From Mantamonas sphyraenae (lineage: Eukaryota > CRuMs > Mantamonadidae), in NCBI GenBank assembly GCA_026936335.1, contig JAPMXV010000059.1, positions 248,001 to 312,000 of the forward strand: DNA of 64,000 bases. The letters are read 5' to 3'. This document shows, piece by piece, positions 10,636 through 21,300 of this stretch. The notes under the pieces are model-generated. The model saw nothing but the letters and a program-made list of their open reading frames with translations, did not search any database and was not told where the DNA came from. Made by a program: the position numbers and the translations under genes. The stretch's first letter is position 1. The number at the start of each line of letters is the position of its first letter.

Positions 10636-12240
10636 ATGGAGGAGCAACAAGGGCAGGTCAATACAGGTGTGAACGGGGACGAGGTACGGGAGCTGAAGGG
10701 CAAGGTGTCGCGGCTGCAGAAGGAGCTGAAGACGCTGGCGGCGTGGAAACGGAGTGCGGCCGGGAAGCAGAAGCAGGCCAGCAAAACGGCACAGGCGTTC
10801 AAACGGGCACACGAAGAAACCATGGAAGAGCTGGAGCGTGTACGTGGCCAAGAGAGGACGATACGCGAGGCATGGGAGGGGCGCGAGGCACAAGTGAAAC
10901 ATTTGCAGGAGGCTGTGCGCAGGCAGTCAGAGCGAAACGCAGCCATGACACAGGAGATGCATGGGCTGCAAGAGGCGTTCTCTGGGGCGCAGGCACAGTT
11001 GAGGGCATTGCAAGCGACCAACGGGCAGCTGGAGGAGCTGCTTGCCCAGCGAGCAGCTGGCACAAAGTCTGTGGACAGTGTGGTGGCACAGGAGCGCTCC
11101 AAGGTGCAGGAAGCGATGCGAGAGTTGGAGAAGGCGCGTATGGAAGGGAAGAGATGGCGAGAGCGGGCCGAGGTGGCGGAAGATGAAGTACGGGGAGCGC
11201 GTCAAGCGATGCAGCTGGCGAGCGACATGCACCGAGAGGTAGAGTCGCTGCGGGAAGCAATGGGACAATTGGAGGCGGAGAGAGCGATGGTGGGGATGGA
11301 ATTGGAGCGGTGTTTGGAGGAGAATGCCGTGGTGCGCAGGGAGGCGGAGGCTTTGCAGGGTCGCGTGGAGAGACTGCAGGCGAGCGCGGTGCTACTGAAG
11401 GAGAAGGAGGAAGAGGTGAGGCGGGTGGAAAGAGAGTTGGAGGAGTGGAAGAAGACGGCGGAGGAGATGAAGGAAGGTAGAGCTGGGGCCGAGGCAAGAG
11501 CTGTGGAAGCGGAACGGGCGCTGAGGGAGCAGAGTGTGCAGGAACGGCAGTTGCAGGTGGAACTAAGACGTGTCAAGAAACAGGCAACCGAGATGGAGAA
11601 GCGTGCAGAGGTCGCAGAGGCTGGGAAACGAGACGCTGAAGCAGAAGGGGAATCGATGCGGCAGCGATGGAACAAGGATGTGTCCGAGCTGCAGAGAGTG
11701 GAGAGGGAACGCGGAGAAGCATTGAGGGAAGAGGCAATGCGTGGGCGTGAGCTTCAGGCACGCGTGGACAAGCTGCAAATGGACGTACGTGTGGCACAGA
11801 AAGAGCGAGACGAGGCGGTGGCAGACAAGGCGAGCGGAGGAAAGGAGCTGGAGGAAAAGGTGACACAAGCAGAGAACAGGGCGCGAAGGTGGCGGGAACA
11901 GTTGGAGGCAGCAGAGGCGGAGCGTGATGCAGCAGTGGGGGCGCAGGATGACCTGAACGCGCAGTTGCGCGAGGCCAAGGAGGCGTGTGCTCGGGAAACA
12001 CGACGGAGGGAGGCGAGCGAGGAAGAGGCACGCATGTTTGCGTCCAGCGCATCGAGGTCGAGCAAGGAGGCGTCGTCGGAGAGGCTGCGTGTGGCGGAGC
12101 TTCAGCATGAGCTGCAAGTGTGTCAGGAGGAGCTTGAAGCATGCCAGGGGAGGATAGCACGCATGGAAGTGGACATGCAGCGTCTTGCCAAGCTGGCTGG
12201 GAGTGGAGCAGGGCATGGGGCGCGTGACGGGGCGAGGTAG
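10636..12240 (+). CDS. all-coiled-coil protein (golgin/myosin-tail-like)
   Basis: One exon of 534 residues starting at the ATG at 10636 (MEEQQGQVNTGV). Almost the whole chain is Glu/Arg/Ala/Leu heptad sequence without breaks (for example VERELEEWKKTAEEMKEG and similar blocks), so it should form a long parallel coiled coil. No enzymatic domain, membrane segment or GRIP-like C-terminus is visible. Similarity to golgins, centrosomal or spindle coiled-coil proteins would be compositional only, so I do not assign a function. It shares its upstream gap with the CDKN3 homologue, which makes co-expression with a cell-cycle gene possible (inference). Confidence 0.8.
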   Translation: MEEQQGQVNTGVNGDEVRELKGKVSRLQKELKTLAAWKRSAAGKQKQASKTAQAFKRAHEETMEELERVRGQERTIREAWEGREAQVKHLQEAVRRQSERNAAMTQEMHGLQEAFSGAQAQLRALQATNGQLEELLAQRAAGTKSVDSVVAQERSKVQEAMRELEKARMEGKRWRERAEVAEDEVRGARQAMQLASDMHREVESLREAMGQLEAERAMVGMELERCLEENAVVRREAEALQGRVERLQASAVLLKEKEEEVRRVERELEEWKKTAEEMKEGRAGAEARAVEAERALREQSVQERQLQVELRRVKKQATEMEKRAEVAEAGKRDAEAEGESMRQRWNKDVSELQRVERERGEALREEAMRGRELQARVDKLQMDVRVAQKERDEAVADKASGGKELEEKVTQAENRARRWREQLEAAEAERDAAVGAQDDLNAQLREAKEACARETRRREASEEEARMFASSASRSSKEASSERLRVAELQHELQVCQEELEACQGRIARMEVDMQRLAKLAGSGAGHGARDGAR

Positions 12241-12428
12241 CCCAAAAAAGGCAGGTGTTCCAGAACCAATCTCCACAGGGTGCGTAGTGCAACCAAACTT
12301 TCACAGGCGTATGTACAGGCAGTGTTGAGTCCATCGCAGCACTTGTGTTTGTGTGGGGTTCGAAAGTGGATGCGGGGCGAGTGCGTTTGCCGAACCAGGA
12401 AAATTCACGAGCATCTTTCAAAACAACC
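12241..12428. other. intergenic region upstream of the flavocytochrome gene
   Basis: 188 nt between the stop at 12240 and the ATG at 12429. The downstream frame is open from about 12345 but without an ATG, so this is probably 3' UTR plus promoter and 5' UTR. No terminator or TATA element is clear. Confidence 0.3.
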
Positions 12429-14117
12429 ATGGGAAAACCTTGGATGCAGCTGTCGTCTTCGGGCGGACTAGCATGGTTGAAGATGCGACCTATCAGCAAG
12501 GTGGAGATGACGTGGGGCGAACTGTTGCTGGCTGTGTTCTGCACAGCGATTTTTGCAGCGGTGGCAGTGGGACGGGCCTCCGGAGACGAAGCCAACGAAG
12601 AGACGGGCGGCCTCATCAGCACACCGATCGTGTTGGCAATGATTCCGGTGTCCCGTAATGGGATCCTGAACATTGTGTTTGGGGTGGCGTTTGAGAGGGC
12701 GTTGTACGTGCACCGGCTTTTTGGGCGCCTGGCTGTGGCTGGGGTTCTCATTCACGGTTCTTTCTTTCTGAACGAGCTGTTTGCAGACTCGGAGCGTATG
12801 TGGGGAACAATCTCGGCCATTGGCGCGGTTGCATTGTTTGTGACCTCTCTCGGTTGGCTGCGCCGACACCTGTTCAACGTTTTCATGTTTTTCCATCTGG
12901 TGGCGACGATTGTGTTTCTGGGTGCAGGCGTGCTGCACGAAGGCGATGTGGCAACGGCACTGGTGTTCACGGTGATCTTCAATGTGGTGGACTGGCTGTT
13001 CCGGGCCAACTCGATGACAAACGCGTGCCGTGTGGACAAGGTGGAGCTGCTGCCTGGCGACGTGGTGCGTCTGTCGATTGGACGTCCAGATGACTTTGAG
13101 TACGAAGCTGGGCAGTACGCGTTCTTGATGATCCCGTCGCTGTCGCCGGTCGAGTGGCATCCGTTTTCATTTGCGTCTCATCCAGAGGACAAGGAGACCA
13201 TTGTCGTGTGCATCCGGCTGCTGGGCAACTGGACACGTGCGTTGATTCGCAAGGTGGAGAAGAATCCGGGCGAGTCGTTCACAATGTACCTGGACGGGCC
13301 GTACGGGCGGCCGTCCTTGGATGTGAGCGAGTACGACAGTGTGCTGCTGATCAGCGGAGGGATCGGCATCACGCCGATGCAGTCGTTGTTCAACAGCATG
13401 GTGTGCCAGTACACGGAAGGGGCGCGTTCATTCCAAAAGGTGATGTTTGTGTGGAGTGTGCGTGACAAAGTGCTTCTGGAGGCGCTGACGGAACAAGTCA
13501 AGTCGCCGTTGTCCTTGCTGTCGGATGGAACTGGCCAGGGAGACGATGTGGTGGAACGACTGCAGGCCAAGACATTGGATCTGGAGCGGCAGCACAAAGA
13601 GCGCACACTGACGGGAGGCGACAACGAGCGCACGCAGGCGTTGCAGGCTGCCACGCAGGAACAGTCGCTGCCTGTGGCCTTTCAACCGTTGAACATGCTG
13701 CATCGAGGCACGTCGTTTGCCGCAAACGAATTGCAGGGAGTGGAGGAGGACGAAGAAGAGGTCACGCCCGGCGTGCAGAGTGTCAAGCCGATGAACAACC
13801 TGGCAGCGGTAGAGGCTGGCAACGTATCATCAGAAGGATCGGCAGCAAAGGTGCCATTTGAGACGCTGTTCTACCTGACGCGGGCCAAGGGAGACTTGGG
13901 CTCGTCGAATCCGTCGCTGCGTTCCGGTCGTCCGCCCATTGCATCGCTGATGGAAACGATTGCACAGCAGAGCAATGGGTTGGAGAAGGTGGCTGTGATG
14001 ACGTGTGGACCCGATCCACTTGTGGCATCTGTGTACAGGGAGGCTGCGGCGTTCAACCGCCGGCGCACGTCCGACCAGCCACGCATGGACGTGCATTCGG
14101 AAAGCTTTGCATTTTGA
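12429..14117 (+). CDS. ferric reductase / NADPH oxidase-type flavocytochrome b
   Basis: One exon of 562 residues, starting at an ATG in good context (12429). Residues 25-205 hold about six hydrophobic helices, with histidines suited to bis-heme ligation (HRLFGR, VLIHGSFF, FFHLVAT, VLHEGD). Next comes the FAD-binding domain with HPFSFASHP (about residue 244) and DGPYGRPS, then the NAD(P)-binding domain with SGGIGITPMQS (about residue 309) and the C-terminal TCGPDPLV. This is the ferric-chelate reductase/NOX superfamily, which moves electrons from NADPH across a membrane to Fe3+ or O2. There are no EF-hands or ankyrin repeats. A roughly 130-residue acidic, Gln/Glu-rich insert (13480-13850) interrupts the NAD domain, which is unusual. 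Without substrate-specific features, FRE and NOX cannot be separated. Confidence 0.88.
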   Translation: MGKPWMQLSSSGGLAWLKMRPISKVEMTWGELLLAVFCTAIFAAVAVGRASGDEANEETGGLISTPIVLAMIPVSRNGILNIVFGVAFERALYVHRLFGRLAVAGVLIHGSFFLNELFADSERMWGTISAIGAVALFVTSLGWLRRHLFNVFMFFHLVATIVFLGAGVLHEGDVATALVFTVIFNVVDWLFRANSMTNACRVDKVELLPGDVVRLSIGRPDDFEYEAGQYAFLMIPSLSPVEWHPFSFASHPEDKETIVVCIRLLGNWTRALIRKVEKNPGESFTMYLDGPYGRPSLDVSEYDSVLLISGGIGITPMQSLFNSMVCQYTEGARSFQKVMFVWSVRDKVLLEALTEQVKSPLSLLSDGTGQGDDVVERLQAKTLDLERQHKERTLTGGDNERTQALQAATQEQSLPVAFQPLNMLHRGTSFAANELQGVEEDEEEVTPGVQSVKPMNNLAAVEAGNVSSEGSAAKVPFETLFYLTRAKGDLGSSNPSLRSGRPPIASLMETIAQQSNGLEKVAVMTCGPDPLVASVYREAAAFNRRRTSDQPRMDVHSESFAF

Positions 14118-14228
14118 CGACCCTGCACGGCGAATGGGAGTGGCTTCAGAGGGAGTTGGTGAGTGAGTGAGTGTGTGGATTGGAGGGGGGCGCCGCCGCT
14201 GGCAATCCAAACACCAACAAACGTCACA

Positions 14229-16389
14229 ATGAGCTACAAGTCGGACAAGGGCAAGATGGAGAAGCATCAAAAGATGCTGACGGAGATCCTGAAGCGGGAG
14301 GAGAACCAGTACTGCGTGGAGTGTGGCGCCAAGGGTAGGTAGTGGGGCTGGAATTGGCCGAGAGACGAAACGGCCCGACAAGGCGAAAGAACGCGTTTAG
14401 CTGACGCGTGGGGCATGTGCGGGATGGGACGTGCGGGGAAACAGGCCCTCGTTGGGCGTCGACGAATCTTGGCGTGTTCTTCTGCATCCGATGCAGTGGA
14501 ATCCACCGCAAGCTGGGGGTGCACATCACCAAAGTGAAGTCGACGACGATGGATTTCTGGTCAGCAAAGGAGGTGGCGTTCATCAACAACATGGGAAACG
14601 CGTACGGACGGCTGATTTGGGAGGCCAACGCTCCGTCGAATGTGAAGAAGCCGACGCCGTCGACAGACGACTAGTAGGTTGTGGCGGGGAAGCAAGGAGG
14701 GGAAGGGCAAAAAGGAGGGCGTTTGCGTTCCAGAGGGACTTTTTGCGCGTTGCGGGACGGGTGCCAAGAACAGGGCGGGGGCAAAGGAAACTGACAGGGG
14801 TGACTGGCATGCCACATGCGCGATACAGCACGGTGGAGCAATGGATGCGTGCAAAGTACGAGCATGGTCGCTACAAGGCGAGTGAGGACCAGATCGCGGA
14901 GATTCTGGCCAGCAAGCCGTCGTCGGGCAAGTCTGGAGATGGCAAAAAGGTACGGCGAGGCACAAACGAACCCAAAAGAGGTCGCACGTAAACACCACAG
15001 AACACATTGGGAACTGACACGTGGGGCGCGTTGCATGAATGATGGTACTCGGGGACTGGGGACTGTGCAGAGACGCACTCGCAAGCGTGTAAGTTGCAGC
15101 CGAAGCGCAACAGATTGGGGAGGGTGCACAAGACGGCATGCTGACACACACACACACACGGGGACACCACAACTGCGCAGCAGAACAAGGAAGAGAAAGA
15201 GTCGAAGGATTCGGGCGAGGATGAGGATGAGGAAGTGGTGGAGAAGACGAGCAAGCAGACGAGCACGTCGACGACACGCACGCCACGCCGACGCACACAG
15301 CAGCGCGCAGAGAAAGAGTCGTCACGCAGTGGAGTCAAGGCGGAGCGCTCTGGCAAGGTGAGCAGGGCGGAGAAGAAGCAGGAGGAAAGCTCGTCGGACT
15401 CGCAGCAGGACATGCTGGTCATGTTTGGCGGCGATGATTCGTCGGACATGACCAGCGGAGGCAACACAGGCAACAGCGGCGGTGGTCTGAGTGGAAGCGG
15501 AAACAGCCTCGTGGACGACTTTGACCTGCTGAACCTGGCCGGGGAGACGTCGACAAAGAAGACGGGCCGTGGAAGCCAGCTGGAAGACGGCCTGCGCAAT
15601 GTACATAGCACGGGCGACCTGCAGTCCATGGAAAAGGGTGCCGGGGCACTGCTCGGCGCATTCGGCATGGGCGGCGGGGGCATCGAGGAGGCCAAGTCCA
15701 CAGGCGACATGGGCAGCACAGGCAACTCCAAGCTGGACATTCTTTCGCTGTACAACACGTCCAACTCAGGCAACGACAACAGTGGCAACCAGGACGGCTT
15801 TGGCAACCAAGGAGGTTTCGGCAACCAGGGCGGTTTTGGCAACCAGGGAGGCTATGGGAACCAAGGCGGCTATGGGAACCAGGGAGGATATGGGAACCAA
15901 GGCGGCTATGGGAACCAGGGAGGATATGGGAACCAAGGAGGGTATGGCAACCAGGGCGGGTACGGCAACCAAGGCGGATACGGAAGCCAAGGCGGCTACG
16001 GCAACCAAGGCGGCTATGGAAGCCAAGGAGGGTACGGCAACCAGGGTGGATATGGAAGCCAGGGCGGCTATGGAAGCCAAGGCGGATACGGCAACCAAGG
16101 CGGATACGGCAACCAAGGAGGCTATGGCAACCAGGGAGGGTATGGAAGCCAAGATGGATATGGCAACCAAGGCGGATATCAGCAGCAGAACAACGGATAC
16201 GGCGGATACGGCTCGCAGGGTGTCTACCAACAGCAGAGCAACACGGGTGGCTTTGGTGGAGGCAGTCAGTCGAACAACAGCTTCAACAACTCGGGCGGCA
16301 ACTACTCGTCGCTGTCGGGCTCGTTCTCGCAGGGATCGACGGGTTCGGGCAACAACAGCAAGAAGGACGACTTTGCCGGCCTGTTTTGA
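14229..16389 (+). CDS. ArfGAP (SMAP-like) with long GYGNQG-repeat tail
   Basis: Four exons: 14229..14334, 14445..14673, 14829..14949, 15181..16389; 554 residues. The N-terminal ~130 residues are an Arf GTPase-activating domain: the zinc finger Cys29-X2-Cys32-X16-Cys49-X2-Cys52, then SGIHRKLGVH with the arginine finger (Arg57), VKSTTMDFW, and the family's YTVEQWMRAKYE. It stimulates GTP hydrolysis on Arf in membrane traffic. Residues about 150-330 are charged and Ser/Gly-rich. Then follow 22 tandem hexapeptides (see repeat entry), a Ser/Asn/Gln-rich prion-like stretch, and the terminal KKDDFAGLF, where DDF and LF-type motifs could bind clathrin adaptors (inference). The closest known layout is SMAP/AGFG-type ArfGAPs. 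Donors are GTAGGT, GTAGGT and GTACGG. Confidence 0.9.
15784..16179 (+). repeat. 22 tandem 18-bp units encoding G(N/S)QGG(Y/F)
   Basis: These are consecutive in-frame hexapeptides of the form GNQGGY, with variants GSQGGY, three Phe-ending units at the start and two Asp-containing units. Third positions vary between units, so the array is old enough to have diverged or is held by selection on protein. Such aromatic/Asn/Gln/Gly arrays favour phase separation. Confidence 0.95.
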
Positions 16390-16451
16390 GCATTGATGAG
16401 CATTGAAATGAACGTGGAACCTTGTGTTGATGTCGTTTGTTGCTGTGCAAT

Positions 16452-17831
16452 CTACGTTGTCAGCTTGATGGCGTTGAGCTCGTCTTGCAACTCCTGCAGC
16501 TCGGCATCGGTGATCTCTTCGCCGACCGAGTTGCTCTGACCCTTTTCAAGGCGCTCAAAGCGGTCTGCAGTGACGCCGAGCCAGGTAAGTGCGTTCTGAC
16601 CGAGCAGTTTGGCCTGGACCTCCTCGGCCAGGTCGGTGCTCTTGATCAGCGAGCCCGGGTGGTGTTCGCCCAGAGGAAACGGGTAATCAGAGCCCAGCAC
16701 GACGTGGTCTTCGCCCATGAGGTCCACCAGGTACTTGAGCATGGTTTCGTCGTGCACGAGGCTGTCGACGTAGAACTTGCCGAGATACTCGCGCGGGTTC
16801 TTGTCGTTCTCCACCTGGCACAGGTCCGGTCGCACGTTGAATCCATGCTCAATGCGGCCAATGGTGGCAGGGAACGAGCCACCGCCATGGGCAAACATCA
16901 CGCGCAGGTTGGGGAAGCGCTCAAACACACCGCCAAAGATCATGGAGCAGATAGCCAGCGATGTCTCTGCAGGCATGCCAACCAGCCACGGCAGCCAGTA
17001 CTTCTCCATCTTCTGCTTGCCCATCATGTCTGTGAGGCGCAGGGGTCAGCCGGAGCGGTCGTTTTGCCGTTTAGCGCAAAGCGGCCACAAGAGAAAAAGG
17101 GGCATTTTCCGCGTGTTCGCGTAGCAGTGTTCACGCGCTCCCAATACTTACCCCACGGGTGTACAAAGATGCAGGCACCCAGGCGCTCGGCCTCCTCATA
17201 CACAGGGAACAGCTCGGGGTTGTCCAGGTTCCAGTCGTTGATGTGCGAGCCGATTTGGATGCCGGCGAGTCCCAAATCTTCCACGCAACGGCGCAGCTCC
17301 TGCACAGCCAGCTCGGGCGCCTGCATAGGCAGCGTGCCCAGTCCAATGTACCGTGACGGGTTCTCTGCCACCGCTTGCGAGATGTTGTTGTTCAGGTACA
17401 TGGCCAGGTCGAGCGTGTCCTCCGGCTTTGCCCAGTAGCCGAACATCACCGGCACCGTCGACAGCACTTGCACGTCCACCTCGTCAGAGTCGCACTCCTC
17501 AATGCGTGTCTGTGCGTCCCAGCAGTTGCACTCAATCGTGCCTGTGTGGTGGCGGGCAGCCCTCGCCAGTGTCAGTTTCGTTCCGGTCCGCGATTTGCGC
17601 CCCTGGGTCCATGGTGCCATTGTTTGTGAATGTACAACGCGGTTCTTGTTTCCACTTACGGAAATTCTTGCCAGCCAGGATCATGTCAGCTGTCTTTTTC
17701 TCTTCGTTGTGCTCCAGCGTGATGAAGCCTTCGTACCCAAACTTTTCGTCCAGGCCCTGCAGGTCCTTGGGCAGGATGTGCGTGTGGCAGTCGATCACCA
17801 GCGGTCGTTCCGATGTGCTCTTCGTGTCCAT
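16452..17831 (-). CDS. ACMSD: 2-amino-3-carboxymuconate-6-semialdehyde decarboxylase
   Basis: Three exons: complement(16452..17029, 17152..17541, 17660..17831), 379 residues; donors GTAAGT in both introns. This amidohydrolase-fold zinc enzyme converts aminocarboxymuconate semialdehyde to aminomuconate semialdehyde, steering tryptophan carbon away from NAD synthesis. The metal ligands are all present: DCHTH (His16, His18), HPWDMMGK (His185), FAHGGG (His235) and GSDYPF (Asp302). The sequence around HPWDMMGKQKMEKYWLPWL is essentially the animal ACMSD signature. It is about 40 residues longer than human ACMSD, partly through a C-terminal acidic tail. Kynureninase and ALDH8A1, which act before and directly after it in the pathway, are encoded on the same strand further right. 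Its start is 81 nt from the divergent small gene at 17913. Confidence 0.95.
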
Positions 17832-17912
17832 GTTGTCGTTTTTGGCTGTGCGGTTGTTGTGGTGGCACGGGAGGCACCACCACCGGCCGCACCAACCTTT
17901 CGCTCCACGCTC
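17832..17912. promoter_or_regulatory. putative bidirectional promoter gap
   Basis: This is the 81 nt between the divergent ATGs of ACMSD and the 67-residue protein gene. It contains GGTGG/CCACC-rich sequence and no TATA-like element. Confidence 0.25.
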
Positions 17913-18294
17913 ATGTCCAGCACATCCGACGCTCAGGGTGCCAAAACCGAGGCGCTGTTGCTCGACGCAGCCCACTCGCACATGTTTGACACCGTGGAGG
18001 ACGTGTTCCTGGCCAAGATTCAGGACAGGATCCTCTACGTGTTTGGTGTCGGGATTTCCGGTACGTTTGCTCGCCTGTCGTCCGTTCCGTGTGCATGTGC
18101 ACGTGCGCTCAACCAGGTTTGCGGGTCTTACATGGACACAGGCGCATGTGACGATGTGTTGCGTGCCCAACCAAGGCCGAGGCCGCGTAGAGAGCGCGCG
18201 CACTGACACACATGCCTTCCGCATCCCTCTTTGCACAGCCTACGCTGGGGTCAAGGGAGGCAGCACGTTCCGCAAGATGGCCAATGCAAACTAA
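17913..18294 (+). CDS. small two-exon protein, 67 residues, unknown
   Basis: Exons 17913..18060 and 18239..18294 with a GTACGT donor, a CTGACAC branch-like motif at 18203 and a TTGCACAG acceptor. The splice joins the frames cleanly into a protein of 67 residues. It starts MSSTSDAQGAKTEALLLDA and has one moderately hydrophobic segment (RILYVFGVGISGAYAGV) that could be a short membrane helix, followed by a basic C-terminus. Size and layout resemble small mitochondrial inner-membrane proteins, but I recognise no family. The support is the good splice structure and the compact space between ACMSD and the next convergent gene. Confidence 0.6.
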
Positions 18295-18341
18295 GTATGA
18301 CACGCACACTCTTCGTTGAATTCGTTGATCATGTCCATTTG

Positions 18342-21300
18342 CTATGCGAGCGCAAGCAGCCCTCGCAGCATGCGCGCGAGGTCCCGGGTGGGCTGCAGGC
18401 CCAGGACGAGGTGCTGCAGTCCCAGCCGCTTCAACGGGTGGCTAAGCAATGCCATGAGCACCTGGCTCTGGTCTGCAGGCACCCCGGCACGACACAGCAG
18501 CGTAAGCACGACCGCAGGAAAGGTGACGTGTGCAGGGAAGCGGTGCAGCAGCTCCACCTCCTCGTCAGCCTCGTCCGTGTCGCTGTCCACACTCTCCTCT
18601 TGCATGCTGTCCACAAGGAAGCTGATGGAAATCTCACGTTCTCTGCGCTCGCGCTCCTTTGCCTCGCGTTCCTCGGCGCTTTCTTGTTCCTCCCTCTCGT
18701 TGACGACCATGACTGGGCCACAGCCGTCCAGCACATCGGCACTCAGTTGGACCACGTCCTGCAACCACCGACCTTCGCCCAGCGTGCCTGTGTTCACCAT
18801 GCACAGCACCAGCATGTGTGCAAGCCGCATACACTGCCACGAGGTCAGGTCATCTCGCACCAGGATCCCAGGCAAGCTCTGCCCAATCAGAGTTTCCATC
18901 ATCTGAGCCTGTGTGCACCCTCCGTTCCAGCTCAGAAGGGCAGCCACGACACAGGCCATCTCCACGCTGTCAAACGGGTCGCTCGACGTGTACTCGCAAA
19001 GCTGCGAGGCAAACAGGTCGCACACGCGTTGGATGCCCAAACGCTGCACGCTGCTACGCACAGCGCCCATCTTCCTGTCCAGTTGCAGCAGGAACCGCGT
19101 GCGATCCGTGTGGATCTCGCTGATGCATCCGCGCACAAGCTTGGCTGCTGCTGCCGCCTGTGCTTGCTGGCTCTGTTCAGTGCTGCGGCTGTGTTCAATC
19201 CACTGCACCACTGCATTCTGCTCTGCCGACACCTGCTGTCGCAGCAGTTCCAGCAGCCGCGTCAACTCGCGCCGAGCAATGTCGTTGTCCACGCCCAGTG
19301 CACTCAGCAGATGCTTCACCTGAGTGGCGTTTAGCAGTCCATGCAGCCACACGGCTGTGTGTGGCACAGCACGTACCATAGCCATCAGACGGACCACCAG
19401 TGCCTCTGCGCTCCGTCGTGCGCTCGCCTCTGCAGACCGTCGAGTCAGCAGTAGATCCACCTCCTTCACGACTTTGTTCAGTACCACATGCATGCTGTTT
19501 GCCAGCTGCCACACGCTCTTGTCCTTGGAGAAAGAGCGCATCCATCGCACCAACTCTTCGCTGTCTGCCGGTGGTGTGTCCAGCGCTGCCACGTTGACGT
19601 CAAACAAAGCCTCCAACACACTCTCTGCCGTGTTTTCGTGCACAGAAAGCCCTCCATCCAACACAACTTTCTTCGATGCGCGCGTGTCGCTGTTCCCTTC
19701 GTTGCCATTGCCATTGCCATTGCTGTTGCTGCTGCTGCTGCTGCTCCCGTTTGCGTCTTCACCCAGATCCGCGGCCAGGAACCCCATGCCTGCGTCCGAG
19801 TCCTCTTGCAGCATGTCCAGGTTCAGGAACGAAGACAACATGTCCTCCTCGTTCGACGGCTCTTCGGTGACCATCTCTGTGGCAGACACATCCGCCCCCG
19901 CTCCGGATACCGGCGTTCTGCCTTCTCCTCGTGGAGTGCCACCCGTTCCGTCCTGCACATCGCTTCCATCCTTGGCTTCTTTCTTCAACTTCTCGATCGA
20001 GTGTTCTCCTGGCATGCACAGAGTGTTGCGCCCATGCACCAGTTGCCCAACAACCTGCGCCATCCAGTCACACATCTGCTTTGCCCGCTGAGCCCACTCC
20101 CGTTCCTCGCCAGCGTCGCTTTCTCCCCTTCGTCCTGTCCGTGTACATCCTCGTTGCCAAACACTTCTTCGCGGTCGCGCTTGCGGCCAGTCGGCAGCCC
20201 ACTCGACCCGCCCCCGACGTCGTTCATCAGCGAATCAAAGCCATTCTGGCCAAACGCATCCGTGGCAAACGAGTCCACAACCTCTGCAGCTACGGTGGCA
20301 GGCGACATGCGCGGCTGTGCCCTGCGTGCCGCTCGCTCAAGCTTGTTGTTGAACAGTCGCAGCAACATCGTCCTGTTCTTGAGCACCTCCTGCGTGCGTA
20401 GGTATTTACATACACGCACAAAAGTCACCAAAAGCGAGTGCATAGCAAGATGCACGTTGTCAATGCCCGTTTGCTGGGCCTGCTCGTGGCCCGGCAGTCT
20501 GCGTCGCTTGCTGCCCTGTCGCAGCATGCTCGCGCCGTTTGTCGACGTGAGTGCTAAATGTCGCTCGTGGCCCACTTGAGGGCATGCAAGGTACACAATG
20601 TCTTCTACCAGCAGCGTCACAACCTCCAGAAGCCGCCCGTGCGCATTCAGTGCCTCCAAGCACCCCTCCGCCTGCCTTTCCGTCACCTTGACTCCCAATA
20701 GTGTGCTCATGGCTCCGTCAGCATCGGAGGTGTCTCTGCGTATCAGTTCTATCGCACGATCACACAGCTGCGGCGTCCACATGGCTCCGTCGCTTGCAGC
20801 GGCAAACACTTCGCCTGCGTCCATCCCCTGCAGGGCCTCGTCACTGAGTTGCTCCGATTGTATCTGTGCACGCATCTCTTCCAACACTGTGTGCAGCGCC
20901 GTGTGGTGTGCAAACGCATCCTGTGGCAGCAGGCCGGCTTGCAAACATCCGCGAACCACAATCGGCATGCACGTCTGTTCACTTGACCCTATCCTTGCGA
21001 CGGCCAGCGTGTCGTCACGTATGACCTCCAAAAGGGCGTCGACGTGTGCGTTTGTCTCCGTGTCGACAAGCGTGTGCATGGCCACGACGATGCGTGGCAA
21101 CATGGTGCCCAGCACACACCTGTACCTTGCCATGCGGCTGCTTCCTGCCTCGGCCTCGTGTGCCTCTGCATCTCTGTGTATCACCAATGCCGTGGTCTTC
21201 CACACCGTCTCGTACGTTTCCTGCAACGGCCGGTTGCCCAGCCGGTGCAGGTTGAACAACTTTTGTGCGTGCTCGAGCGCGTCAAACACCTCATGTGCTC

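Noticed and set aside
12241-12428. Joining the coiled-coil gene to the flavocytochrome gene by splicing
   Set aside because: No donor/acceptor pair in phase; the flavocytochrome has a good ATG at 12429 and complete family length.
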